Below, piece after piece: positions 37,167 through 46,318 of a DNA stretch of 64,000 bases. Source of the DNA: Bacteroidota bacterium. Its GTDB lineage: Bacteria; Bacteroidota; Bacteroidia; Bacteroidales; Paludibacteraceae. The DNA is taken from the NCBI GenBank assembly GCA_023391625.1, contig JAEWAN010000034.1:186001-250000 (forward strand). The letters are read 5' to 3'. Positions within the stretch are counted from its first letter, which is position 1. Every line of letters begins with the position of its first letter. The position numbers and the translations under genes are program-made. Under the pieces are notes generated by a model. That model did no database searches. It worked only from the letters and a program-made list of their open reading frames with translations, and was not told the DNA's origin.

Positions 37167-38549
37167 TTATGCCTTTAGTCTTTGTTCTATTTCTTTTACG
37201 CTGGTGCGGAAATTTTTGTCCGTTTCAATCAGATCGTTCACTATTTTGCAGGCATGCAATACGGTGGCGTGATCGCGTTTCCCTATGATTTCTCCAATGG
37301 AAGCCAGTGAGTTTTTGGTGTGTTGCTTTGAAAGAAACATAGCTATCTGGCGTGCCTGAACCACTTCGCGTTTACGGCTCTTTGTAGAAATGGCATCTGC
37401 TGACAGCGAGAAATAGTCGCATACTACATCGCGGATTTTCTCTACCGTGTTTACCTTAGGGGTGATGTTTACGATTCTGCTAATGATCTTCTCAGCCAAT
37501 TCCACATTGATTGGTGTATTTGCCAAAGTAGAGTGTGCCATTAATGAAACCAATACTCCTTCCAAGTCACGTACATTGTCAACCACGTGTTCTGCAATGT
37601 AATTAACCACATCGGCAGGAATATCCAGACCGTCACGGTATATTTTGTGTTCCAGAATAGATTTTCGCAAATCAAAATCAGGTTTTTCTATTTCAGCAGA
37701 AAGCCCCCATTTAAACCTGGTGAGCAAACGTTGTTCCAGACCGGCCATAACGATAGGGGAGCGGTCTGAAGTAAGAATAAGCTGTTTGCCGGATTGATGC
37801 AAATGATTGAATATGTGGAAGAAAGTATTTTGAGTGCCTGTTTTTCCTGCAAATTCCTGAATGTCATCTACTATAAGTACGTCAATAGTCTGATAGAAAT
37901 TCAGAAAATCATTTACCGTATTATTCCGTACAGCATCGGTATATTGAATCTGGAATGTGTTTGCTGATACATATAAAACCCGTTTATGCGGATGCATTTG
38001 TTTGGTCATGACACCAATAGCATTAGCCAGGTGAGTTTTTCCTACACCGGATTGGCCATATACAAACAATGGGTTGAAAATTGTTTTGCCTGGGTCGTTT
38101 GCAATACTTGTACCTGCCGTACGGGCCAGTTTGTTACTGTTTCCTTCAATTAAGTTATTAAAGTTGTATGCAGGGTTAAGCTGTGGGTCGATTTCAGGTA
38201 ACTGAACTTTTTGATACGGACTCACATACTTAGGTGCTTGTTTAGGCCTGATTTGTTCTGCTGAACTTGGTATCTGAGTTTCTTTACCGCTGGATTTATC
38301 TATCAATACACGATATTCAAGACGAGTGCCTATACCTACTTCACGATATAATGTCATACGAAGAAGATCGATATATTTCTCTTCAATGTATTCTACAAAA
38401 AATTGACTTGGAACTTGAAGTACAAAAACATTATTTTCATATTTAAGGGGAACAATTGGTGCGAACCAAGTATTGTATGATGCATCTGAAATGTTATCTT
38501 TGATAACATGCAAACATTGGTTCCATAATTGTTCGTGATTCTGGCTCAT
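37167..38549 (-). CDS. dnaA: Chromosomal replication initiator protein DnaA
   Basis: 460 residues. Domain I (~1-80) starts LWNQCLHVIKDNISDASYNTWF. A short linker follows (~85-120). The AAA+ domain III has the Walker A GQSGVGKT (165-172), Walker B VLIVDDIQEFAG, and sensor II around RDLEGVL. Domain IV has the signature KRDHATVLHACKIVNDLIE (~421-439), which reads DnaA boxes. It opens oriC and is an autoregulator in many bacteria. It stands apart from dnaN or recF. I found no TTATCCACA cluster in the 560 bases upstream, so oriC cannot be placed here from the sequence. Confidence 0.97.
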   Translation of the reverse strand: MSQNHEQLWNQCLHVIKDNISDASYNTWFAPIVPLKYENNVFVLQVPSQFFVEYIEEKYIDLLRMTLYREVGIGTRLEYRVLIDKSSGKETQIPSSAEQIRPKQAPKYVSPYQKVQLPEIDPQLNPAYNFNNLIEGNSNKLARTAGTSIANDPGKTIFNPLFVYGQSGVGKTHLANAIGVMTKQMHPHKRVLYVSANTFQIQYTDAVRNNTVNDFLNFYQTIDVLIVDDIQEFAGKTGTQNTFFHIFNHLHQSGKQLILTSDRSPIVMAGLEQRLLTRFKWGLSAEIEKPDFDLRKSILEHKIYRDGLDIPADVVNYIAEHVVDNVRDLEGVLVSLMAHSTLANTPINVELAEKIISRIVNITPKVNTVEKIRDVVCDYFSLSADAISTKSRKREVVQARQIAMFLSKQHTKNSLASIGEIIGKRDHATVLHACKIVNDLIETDKNFRTSVKEIEQRLKA

Positions 38550-39110
38550 AATAATAACATCATCATTTTTAAGTTAATACAAATAGGTTTAATTGTCACA
38601 CTCCAGTCAAGATTATGCTTTACAAAATTCAAAAACTTTTTCGACCCCTGCAAATGTTTTTTCTTATGATTCAAAATGCTTTTTACATTCTTTTTAATAT
38701 CAAGTAGTTATGTTAAGTGATTGCAGTATAGTTATTTATGTGTTTATTGTGCTCTGATCGCTCTGATTTTAAACACTTTGACTATTTGATAGTGATTCCG
38801 CTTTACTCTCTATATAAATCTTCTGCTTGCTTATAAAACAGCCACTTTCAGTTCTTCTTAAATTTAAATCTTCTTTTGTATTAATTTAGAATAATTCTAA
38901 ATAAAAAATAAGGGTAATGACTTTAAATATGTAATCAGTAAAAATACTGATTACATATAACTTATTGTTAATTTGCATATTAGATTATTCTCCTGCTTTC
39001 ATACACACAAAATGATAACAGGAGATTATGAAAATAAAATAAAGTACAATTTTTTAATAAAACTGAACTTATTTAGGTGACAATACCATATCGGTTACCC
39101 CATAGCTGGA
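38550..39110. other. Intergenic region between dnaA and the MCE gene
   Basis: About 560 bases, AT-rich, no gene visible. It should hold the dnaA promoter and the end of the amidase-MCE transcript. Two palindromes lie in its right half (see separate entry). A weaker pair TCTCCTG (38989-38995)/CAGGAGA (39019-39025) is also present. No consensus DnaA box was seen. Confidence 0.5.
38884..38958. repeat. Two perfect palindromes upstream of dnaA
   Basis: ATTTAGAAT/ATTCTAAAT (9-bp arms, one-base centre, 38884-38902) and ATATGTAATCAGTA/TACTGATTACATAT (14-bp arms, AAAA loop, 38927-38958). The second could fold into a transcription terminator for the MCE gene (minus) or form a protein-binding site. The U-tract is weak, so which it is remains open. 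Confidence 0.55.
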
Positions 39111-40016
39111 TTATTTCTTTCCAAAAATAGAGAAATGTACGTAACGTTTCGGGTTTCGCTGTAAGTCAATTAAGAGACTATCTGCGCTCATTGTTGCATC
39201 CAATAAATTAAAGTATAAACTTTTGTCGTATAACAGGGCGCCCAATGTTCCTTCAGTATTGTTTAACTGCCGGGTTACATTCTTCAGATTGCAAACAGTA
39301 CTGTCTATAGAAGAGAATGTCCCCTGATAATCTACTTGTTTGAGTTCATTGGTTATTTTGGCAAAATCAGTAGCAATGATATCAACTTTATTGATGACTT
39401 GAGGAACGTCACCAGACATCATTTCTTTCAGTTTAGCGGAAGAAGATTCCAGGTCTGCTGTCATGTTTTCCAAAGAGGTAAGCGTATTTTCTATACTGCC
39501 GTTCTCCATTAACTGATGAACAGACTGAATAATAGAATCTGTTGTAGCCGCAATATTTTCAATCTTGGGCAGTAAATTCACCGTGAGTTGTTCTACAAGT
39601 CCTACCGTGGTTTTAGACTGAATTGTATCTCCGCTTTTATATGCGGAAGAGGAACTTGCTTGTTCCGGAAATAAAACCTGTATGGCTTTTCCTCCCATAA
39701 TTCCATCATCATATAAATCTATGACTGTACCGGCAGGGAGAGGAATGTCTTTTTTTATGGATATTTGTACTGTGAACGGTACTTTTTTTGAGAAATCGTA
39801 TACGATATTGTCTACTTGTCCTACCTTATAACCTTTTATATTTACCGGTGAGGAGGCTACAAGTCCCCCTATATTTTCATATTGTACGTAATATGTATTT
39901 ACAGAAGAAAAAATATTGATTCCTTTTAAAAAGTTCAATCCGAAATACAATAACAATCCGGCGCCTATAACAATCAATCCGACTTTTAAATCTCTTGAAA
40001 TACCTTTCTTTTTCAT
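39111..40016 (-). CDS. MCE-family lipid-transport protein (MlaD-like)
   Basis: 301 residues. An N-terminal membrane helix (~8-26) is followed by one MCE domain (~34-120) with the motif YYVQYENIGGLVASSPVNIKG. The rest is a coiled-coil-like region rich in Leu, Ser and Lys (~150-270), as in MlaD and Mce proteins. MCE rings bind phospholipids and work with an ABC transporter (MlaEFB); no such transporter is in this window. It lies 42 bases downstream of the amidase gene on the same strand, so both envelope genes are probably co-transcribed. Symbol mlaD is plausible but not proved. Confidence 0.85.
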   Translation of the reverse strand: MKKKGISRDLKVGLIVIGAGLLLYFGLNFLKGINIFSSVNTYYVQYENIGGLVASSPVNIKGYKVGQVDNIVYDFSKKVPFTVQISIKKDIPLPAGTVIDLYDDGIMGGKAIQVLFPEQASSSSAYKSGDTIQSKTTVGLVEQLTVNLLPKIENIAATTDSIIQSVHQLMENGSIENTLTSLENMTADLESSSAKLKEMMSGDVPQVINKVDIIATDFAKITNELKQVDYQGTFSSIDSTVCNLKNVTRQLNNTEGTLGALLYDKSLYFNLLDATMSADSLLIDLQRNPKRYVHFSIFGKK

Positions 40017-40058
40017 TTATACTCACTCGTTAGCAGAGAAGCTTTTTATGTCTTCCCT

Positions 40059-41162
40059 TTATTTTTTTAATAATTTATGTGCTTCGTCAATTGATATCTT
40101 CTTGTCTCCTAAAAAAGCGATGACAAAGGCATCAGGGTATTTGGACTGTACCTCTTTTTTTACCTTTTGAATTTTATCGTAGTCAGAAGTACTGCCGGTG
40201 GTATATTTATACCAACCGTTTTCCATATAAAAATCCGGATTCTTGATACCTTTCAGGTTAGAAGAGTTTGATTTCAGCTTTTCTTTTGTAATAAATAACT
40301 GAACTTTAAAAACCGGCTTTTGGTCGCTTTGTTTATCTTTTTCTGTAATCGTGCTATTACTGTTGGCCTGAGCAGCTAAAATCCCATTTTTTTTGTCATG
40401 GTCATGTTTATATTCGGCAAAAGCCCGGTATATGGCTGTAGATAACTCTTTTTGCCCTTTTTCGGATATCATGTATTTTTCTTCTTCCGGATTGGAAATG
40501 AAACCTAATTCTATCAGAGCGCTGGGGCAGGCAGACCGATGGAGCACCAAAAATCCACTTTGACGTACTCCGCGGTCGTGACGTTTGCAGTCTTTTGCAA
40601 AATGATTCTGGACATAAGAAGCAAATTCAAGGCTTCTGTCCATGTATTTATCCTGCATAAACTCAAACATAATATAGGATTCAACGGAAGAAGGATCAAA
40701 CCCTTGATAGCTGGTCTTATAGTCATCTTCCAGAAGGATTACGGAGTTTTCGCGCATAGCTACATCCAGGTTTGACTGCGTTTTAGCCAACCCGAAGGTA
40801 AACGTTTCCGTTCCATATGCTTTTTTATTTTCAGCGGAATTGGCGTGAATGGAGATGAACAGGTTGGCATGGTTTTTATTAGCCAGGTCAGCCCTTTCGT
40901 TCAACGTGATATAATTGTCTGTTTTTCGGGTGTAAATGATTTTTACATCCGGGTGATGCGTTTCTATCAGTTTTCCGAATTTTAGCGCTACAGCCAGATT
41001 TATATCTTTTTCTTTGGATTTTGAGCCTAATGCGCCGGCATCGCGACCTCCATGTCCGGGGTCTATCACTAAGATGAATTTTTCTTGAGACATCAGTGCC
41101 GGACAGCAACACAATAATAGAAGTGTTAATATAAAGGGTATGGCTTTATGTGAAATCTTCAT
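40059..41162 (-). CDS. N-acetylmuramoyl-L-alanine amidase
   Basis: 367 residues with a lipoprotein-like or Sec signal peptide (hydrophobic run ~8-24, then CCCPALMSQ). The amidase_3 domain has the zinc ligands in VIDPGHGGRDAGALG (His), KEKDINLAVAL (Glu), FISIHANSAENK (His) and the catalytic ALIELGFISNPEEE. After about residue 270 there is a basic linker and a C-terminal SPOR-like segment (FKVQLFITKEKLK, then YTTGSTSDYDKIQKVKKEV) that could bind denuded glycan at the septum. The enzyme cleaves the bond between muramic acid and L-Ala during cell separation. It is divergent from the lptD-like gene and upstream of the MCE gene. Confidence 0.88.
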   Translation of the reverse strand: MKISHKAIPFILTLLLLCCCPALMSQEKFILVIDPGHGGRDAGALGSKSKEKDINLAVALKFGKLIETHHPDVKIIYTRKTDNYITLNERADLANKNHANLFISIHANSAENKKAYGTETFTFGLAKTQSNLDVAMRENSVILLEDDYKTSYQGFDPSSVESYIMFEFMQDKYMDRSLEFASYVQNHFAKDCKRHDRGVRQSGFLVLHRSACPSALIELGFISNPEEEKYMISEKGQKELSTAIYRAFAEYKHDHDKKNGILAAQANSNSTITEKDKQSDQKPVFKVQLFITKEKLKSNSSNLKGIKNPDFYMENGWYKYTTGSTSDYDKIQKVKKEVQSKYPDAFVIAFLGDKKISIDEAHKLLKK

Positions 41163-41324
41163 CTCTAAAATTAATTGGAAAAATCGGGAAGAAATAATAT
41201 ATCCTTGTTACAATGTACTTGCAAAAGTAAGTTTTTTATTTCGTTTAGAGCCTGACATGCTGCTAATTTTACATTTAAAAATATAAAAAAAAGTTATACA
41301 TAAGAAGTCATCCCTTTTTTTCAC

Positions 41325-41332
41325 TAACTTTG
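41325..41332 (+). promoter_or_regulatory. Candidate -7 box for the lptD-like gene
   Basis: TAACTTTG matches TAnnTTTG and lies 35 bases before the ATG at 41368. No good -33 element. Confidence 0.5.
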
Positions 41333-41367
41333 CAGGCCATTTTGAGAAAATATATTATTTCTGCTGG

Positions 41368-44163
41368 ATGCCGATCAGTCACAGTATATACCTTATATTC
41401 GCAAACAAAAAGATTCTGTTCTTGTTTATATTATTGTCTATATCCTGTTTTTCAGGATTTTCCCAGACAATGATATCTTCCAATGAACAGGATTCTGTTT
41501 CGGTATCCGCAGTACCGTCTGATGGCGTTATTCCTCAAGAACTTACAGATTCCGTATCGCAGCCTTTGGATACGGTGGCTCCAGCTCCCAAATCAAACCA
41601 GATTGATGCTCAGATACAGTATAGCGCTCAGGACTCTATTGTGTTTTATCGGGACGGTACCGGTTATCTTCATGGTAACGGTGATGTGAAATATCAGAAT
41701 ATCAGCCTAAATGCGGAATATATCCGTGTGAGTATGGATAGCAGTACGTTATTTGCCAAAGGGGTGCCTGACAGTATTGGTGATATGATTGGTGAGCCTA
41801 TATTTGGGGAGGGGGAGTCCAAGTATGATGCTAAGGAAATCACGTATAACCTGAAGACGAAAAAAGGATATGTAAAGCATGCGGTTACGCAACAGGGAGA
41901 GGCTTATGTAATCAGCGAGAAAACAAAAAAGACGGAGGATGATTTGATTAACGTGGCAGGTGCTAAGTATACGACTTGCGACAATCATGAACATCCTCAT
42001 TTTTATTTGAATATAAAAGAGGGAAAAGTAAAACCGGGCAGCTACGTAGTGTCGGGGCCGGCTAATATCGTAGTAGCGGACGTACCTTTACCTATTTATA
42101 TTCCTTTCGGTTATTTCCCGTTTAACAGCGATTATTCTTCCGGGCTTTTAATGCCGACTTTCGTTGATGAACTGAACCGTGGGCTGGGGCTTACGAACGG
42201 GGGATATTATTTCGCGTTTAACGATTATTTTGACCTGGAACTTCGTGGCGACATTTTCACGAAAGGAACATGGAGGGTGGCAGCCCGGTCGTCCTATACA
42301 AAAAGATATAAATTTTCCGGAAGTCTGGGTATAGATTATCAGGAATATGTTACCGGAGAGAAAAATATGCCGGATTATAATAAACAAAAGAATTTACAGG
42401 TTTCGTGGTCGCACAGGCAGGATGCCAAGGCCAATCCTTACCGTACTTTATCTGCCAGTGTAAATTTTTCAACCAGCGGTTATAACCAGAATAATATCCA
42501 TAATAACTTTAATCCGGCAGAAACCTCGCAGAACACAAAAACTTCTTCGGTCAACATCTCCCAGCGTTTTGCTAAAATCCCGGTATTGTCGTTGAACGGA
42601 GGTATGCGTATAACGCAGGTTTCCAAAGATTCTACCCTTAGCTTATCATTGCCGGATCTGAGTATATCCGTAAGCCGTATTTATCCGATGAAACGGAAAG
42701 AAGTCGTCGGTAAAGAACGTTGGTACGAAAAGATATATTTAAGTTATTCCGGTAATTTCCAGAATAGCTATTCCGGAAAGGAAAACAAATTATTGACCTC
42801 CTCTTTTAGCCGTGACTGGCAAATGGGAATGAAGCATTCTATTCCTGTAGGAGCTTCTTTCAACCTTTTTAATTTTCTTACAGTAACTCCGTCTTTTACT
42901 TATAATGAACGCTGGCACATACGTTCGGTACGTAAGCACTATGATACTTCGGCAGAGAGTGTGGTTACAGATACGGTGAGCGGTTTCAACCGAAATTATG
43001 ACTTTAATATGGGAGTGAGCCTGCAAACTAAGTTGTATGGATATTACATTCCGTTACGTTCTATATTCGGAGATAAAGTAGATCGTATCCGCCACGTTGT
43101 GACACCTTCCATATCATTTAATTATCATCCGGATTTTTCAGATCCTCAGTTTGGAATGTACGACTCTTATGTGAAGACTAATCTTACAGGGCAGGCTCCC
43201 GGTTATGAAGAGATATTGTATTCCAAATATGAAAGCACGATGTTTGGAGGTCCGGGAATGGGTAAATCGGGGAGCCTGAGTTTCTCTTTATCCAACAACC
43301 TGGAAATGAAAGTACGTAATGATAAAGATACTACGGGTACACAACCTTTTAAGAAAGTGAGTTTGATTGATGATTTTACGATAAGCGGAGGATATAATTT
43401 TATGGCGGATTCCTGTAATTTGTCTAATATACAGGCCCGGTTGCGTATAAAAACGGGAAATAACCGTTCTATCAGCCTGAGCGGTAGTTTTGACCCTTAT
43501 GTATATGTAGCGGTGGACGATGGCAATAGCAAGAGGGTGGTCAGGACAAATGAATATGTGTGGAATCGGGGTAAATTTCCACATTTTTTAGGAACAAGTG
43601 CTTCGCATACCATTACTTTGGATAATAATACTTTCAAAAAATGGTTCGGAAAAAAGGATGAAGAAAAGAGCAGCGAAGGTAAAGAAGCAGGGGAGGGTAC
43701 AGAGGAAGTCCAGCCGGATAAGTCGGCCAAACGTTATTCTTCTAAAAAAGACCGTGGAAATTTTGATGAAGACGGATATGAGAAAATTACGATTCCATGG
43801 AGCGTAAACATCAGTTATAGTATTAGTTATTCGCCTCTCTCCGGTTATGAAAACTATGATGCTAAAAAGATGTTTTATAAGATGGCTTTAAGACATAGCT
43901 TACAGTTATCGGCTAACGTGTCTTTAACTAAAAACTGGAAGATAAACGGTAACACGTCTTTTGATTTTGATGCGAAAAAATTTACTCAGATGAACATAAA
44001 TATAACACGTAACCTGCACTGTTGGAGCATTACAGCCATGTTGCAGCCGATAGGATATTACAAGTCTTATTACGTGAAGGTAGGGGTAAATTCCAGTATG
44101 TTGCAGGATTTGAAAGTCGAAAAAAGGAAACTGCCTAATTCCAACCAGGCAACCTGGTTCTGA
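41368..44163 (+). CDS. lptD: LptD-like LPS assembly outer-membrane protein
   Basis: 931 residues. An N-terminal hydrophobic segment (~13-32) and cleavage near GFSQT give a signal peptide. An OstA/LptA-like domain is at ~80-220 (ISLNAEYIRVSMDSSTLFA). The remainder is a large beta-barrel with alternating pattern and aromatic strand ends (YGYYIPLRSIFGDKVDRIRH). A low-complexity Lys/Glu-rich stretch is near 760-800 (EEKSSEGKEAGEGTEE). LptD inserts LPS into the outer leaflet together with LptE. The role is inferred from domain order because the C-terminal barrel has diverged. Its promoter sits in a 205-base divergent spacer with the amidase. Confidence 0.85.
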   Translation: MPISHSIYLIFANKKILFLFILLSISCFSGFSQTMISSNEQDSVSVSAVPSDGVIPQELTDSVSQPLDTVAPAPKSNQIDAQIQYSAQDSIVFYRDGTGYLHGNGDVKYQNISLNAEYIRVSMDSSTLFAKGVPDSIGDMIGEPIFGEGESKYDAKEITYNLKTKKGYVKHAVTQQGEAYVISEKTKKTEDDLINVAGAKYTTCDNHEHPHFYLNIKEGKVKPGSYVVSGPANIVVADVPLPIYIPFGYFPFNSDYSSGLLMPTFVDELNRGLGLTNGGYYFAFNDYFDLELRGDIFTKGTWRVAARSSYTKRYKFSGSLGIDYQEYVTGEKNMPDYNKQKNLQVSWSHRQDAKANPYRTLSASVNFSTSGYNQNNIHNNFNPAETSQNTKTSSVNISQRFAKIPVLSLNGGMRITQVSKDSTLSLSLPDLSISVSRIYPMKRKEVVGKERWYEKIYLSYSGNFQNSYSGKENKLLTSSFSRDWQMGMKHSIPVGASFNLFNFLTVTPSFTYNERWHIRSVRKHYDTSAESVVTDTVSGFNRNYDFNMGVSLQTKLYGYYIPLRSIFGDKVDRIRHVVTPSISFNYHPDFSDPQFGMYDSYVKTNLTGQAPGYEEILYSKYESTMFGGPGMGKSGSLSFSLSNNLEMKVRNDKDTTGTQPFKKVSLIDDFTISGGYNFMADSCNLSNIQARLRIKTGNNRSISLSGSFDPYVYVAVDDGNSKRVVRTNEYVWNRGKFPHFLGTSASHTITLDNNTFKKWFGKKDEEKSSEGKEAGEGTEEVQPDKSAKRYSSKKDRGNFDEDGYEKITIPWSVNISYSISYSPLSGYENYDAKKMFYKMALRHSLQLSANVSLTKNWKINGNTSFDFDAKKFTQMNINITRNLHCWSITAMLQPIGYYKSYYVKVGVNSSMLQDLKVEKRKLPNSNQATWF

Positions 44164-44216
44164 TGTGAATGTTCATAAATATTCGGATAAAAAAACTGGA
44201 ATGCTAAAATTATGTT

Positions 44217-44224
44217 TACTTTTG
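44217..44224 (+). promoter_or_regulatory. Candidate -7 box for slyD
   Basis: TACTTTTG matches TAnnTTTG. It lies 68 bases upstream of the slyD start. No -33 element of good quality. Confidence 0.4.
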
Positions 44225-44292
44225 AACTAAATATGTTTCAGAACAGTTTAATATGAAATTTCTTAGTATTTATAATAAATATAACAATTAAA

Positions 44293-44856
44293 ATGAAAAT
44301 TGCAGCAAATAAATTTGTTTCCGCAGAATACGACCTGTATGTTGACGGAGAAAAAGAGGGTGAATTGGAACTGATGGAAAAAGCTACGGCAAATGAACCT
44401 TTGAGTTTCGTTTTTGGAGTTGGAATGATGCTTCCTAAATTTGAAGAAAATCTGTTTGGATTGGCTCAGGGAGATACTTTTGACTTTACCATAAATAATG
44501 AAGATGCTTACGGACCATATATCGATGAAAACGTTATTGATTTAGATCGTTCCGTTTTTGAAATCGATGGTAAACTGGACGAAGAAATGGTTTATGCCGG
44601 AAATGTAGTGCCTCTGATGGATACGGAAGGTAACCGCTTGAATGCTGAAATCGTTGAAGTAGGAACTGAAAAAGTAAAAGTAGATTTGAATCATCCATTA
44701 GCAGGGGAAACTCTTCACTTTAAAGGTAAAGTGCTTGAAGTACGCGATGCTACGGAACAGGAATTGGCTTCCATCATGGGTGGAGGCTGTAGCTGCGGTT
44801 GTGATGACAGCCATTGTGGCGGCGACCACGGTTGCGGATGTGACGGTTGCCACTAA
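44293..44856 (+). CDS. slyD: FKBP-type prolyl isomerase SlyD with metal-binding tail
   Basis: 187 residues. The FKBP core is visible with EPLSFVFGVGMMLPKFEENL and QGDTFDFTINNEDAYGPYID, with the IF insert domain at ~75-125. The C-terminal 26 residues (162-187) are Gly-rich with seven Cys and three His (GCSCGCDDSHCGG...), which is a histidine- and cysteine-rich metal-binding tail as in E. coli SlyD. Such tails bind nickel, zinc or copper and SlyD supplies nickel to hydrogenase. No hydrogenase or urease gene is near. The protein is a cytoplasmic chaperone and isomerase. Confidence 0.92.
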   Translation: MKIAANKFVSAEYDLYVDGEKEGELELMEKATANEPLSFVFGVGMMLPKFEENLFGLAQGDTFDFTINNEDAYGPYIDENVIDLDRSVFEIDGKLDEEMVYAGNVVPLMDTEGNRLNAEIVEVGTEKVKVDLNHPLAGETLHFKGKVLEVRDATEQELASIMGGGCSCGCDDSHCGGDHGCGCDGCH

Positions 44857-44882
44857 TCAAACAATATAAGGAAATCGTTATC

Positions 44883-44918
44883 AATGGATGTTGTTATTAT
44901 ATAATTTCAACATCCATT
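44883..44918 (+). terminator. Terminator after slyD
   Basis: The arms AATGGATGTTG (44883-44893) and CAACATCCATT (44908-44918) form a perfect 11-bp stem followed by TTTATTACTTTT. It lies 27 bases after the slyD stop codon. Confidence 0.8.
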
Positions 44919-44933
44919 TTTATTACTTTTATG

Positions 44934-44941
44934 TACCTTTG
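44934..44941 (+). promoter_or_regulatory. Candidate -7 box for aroC
   Basis: TACCTTTG matches TAnnTTTG, 44 bases before the ATG of aroC. It sits just after the slyD terminator. Confidence 0.5.
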
Positions 44942-44985
44942 CATCGTGTAAAAAATGCCATAACCTAATTTTTATAAAATAAGTC

Positions 44986-46059
44986 ATGTCAAATACGTTT
45001 GGAAAAATTTTTACTTTCACTTCTTTTGGAGAATCCCATGGTAAGGCTATTGGAGGAATTGTGGATGGATGTCCGGCAGGTATAGATATTGATGAAGATT
45101 TCATTCAAAGTGAGTTGGATCGTCGTCGTCCGGGTCAGTCAGATATTTCCACTCCGCGTAAAGAAGAAGATAAAGTAGAGTTCCTTTCCGGAATTTATGA
45201 AGGTAAAAGTACGGGAACTCCGATTGCTTTTGTGATATGGAACAAAAATCAGCATAGTACGGATTATAATCATTTAAAGGACGTGTACCGTCCGTCACAT
45301 GCGGATTACACCTATCAGCAAAAATACGGTATTCGCGACCATAGAGGTGGCGGACGTAGTTCTGCCCGTGAAACGGCAGGGCGCGTGGTGGCTGGTGCTA
45401 TTGCCAAGCTGGCTCTTCGTAAGGTGGGCATTGATATTATAGCATATACTTCGCAAGTGGGGCATATTGCCATGACGGATACTTCCTGCTGTACAGACAG
45501 GACGTTGATTGAAAGTAACAGTATTCGCTGTCCTCAGACGGAAGTTGCCGAAAAGATGATAGAATATGTAAAGCAACTGAAAAGTGAAGGCGACTCAATA
45601 GGGGGTATTATATCCTGTACGATAAAGGGCATCCCTGTGGGCTGGGGCGATCCTATTTTTGACAAATTGTCCGCACGTCTATCACAGGCAATGCTGAGTA
45701 TAAATGCCAGCCATGGTTTTGATTATGGCAAAGGTTTTGCCGGGGTTGCTATGAAAGGTTCTGAAATGAATGATTCTTTTGTTATGCGTGATCACACGGT
45801 CGCTACAAAAACAAATAATTCAGGAGGAATACAGGCCGGTATAAGCAATGGGGAAGATGTGTATTTCCGAGTGTTATTTAAACCGGTTGCCACTATCTCC
45901 AAAAAGCAGAATACGGTGGATATACATGGTAATGAAGTGGAACTTGAAGCACGGGGAAGGCATGATCCTTGCGTATTGCCACGTGCCGTTCCTATTGTTG
46001 AAGCTATGGCGGCCATTACGCTAATGGATTTTTACCTGACAGACAAGTCGCTTAAATAA
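44986..46059 (+). CDS. aroC: Chorismate synthase
   Basis: 357 residues. It makes chorismate from EPSP with reduced FMN, the last step of the shikimate pathway. Family signatures: TSFGESHGKAIGGIVDGCPAG at the N-terminus, RDHRGGGRSSARETAGRVVAGA (~116-137), and RGRHDPCVLPRAVPIVEAM near the C-terminus. Length is normal. It is the branch point for Trp, Phe and Tyr; trpB2 is nearby but is not linked to it by an operon. It is followed by a strong terminator. Confidence 0.97.
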   Translation: MSNTFGKIFTFTSFGESHGKAIGGIVDGCPAGIDIDEDFIQSELDRRRPGQSDISTPRKEEDKVEFLSGIYEGKSTGTPIAFVIWNKNQHSTDYNHLKDVYRPSHADYTYQQKYGIRDHRGGGRSSARETAGRVVAGAIAKLALRKVGIDIIAYTSQVGHIAMTDTSCCTDRTLIESNSIRCPQTEVAEKMIEYVKQLKSEGDSIGGIISCTIKGIPVGWGDPIFDKLSARLSQAMLSINASHGFDYGKGFAGVAMKGSEMNDSFVMRDHTVATKTNNSGGIQAGISNGEDVYFRVLFKPVATISKKQNTVDIHGNEVELEARGRHDPCVLPRAVPIVEAMAAITLMDFYLTDKSLK

Positions 46060-46068
46060 ATTTTTTAG

Positions 46069-46126
46069 TCCCCGGAATTTTGAGTGAGAGTTTACAATTC
46101 CTCATGTGGTTTCCGGGGATTTTTAT
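46069..46126 (+). terminator. Terminator after aroC
   Basis: The arms TCCCCGGAA (46069-46077) and TTCCGGGGA (46111-46119) form a perfect 9-bp GC-rich stem with a long loop, followed by TTTTTATG. Confidence 0.75.
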
Positions 46127-46318
46127 GTCCTTCCGTATTCTCTTTTTCTGCTTATTTCTTCGTTGCGTATAATTTTATATTTTATCAGTTTATATGCTGC
46201 TTGAATAGCAGTTTTATTTGTGATAACAGGCGCGGTATAGTTACTTTTTAATTCCTTTTTCATTAAAATCCATTTCTGCTGTTTTAATATCTTCACCAGA
46301 AATAAAACAATATCACAA

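Noticed and set aside
38550..39110. Replication origin next to dnaA
   Set aside because: No cluster of TTATCCACA-like boxes was found upstream of dnaA, and GC skew could not be computed.
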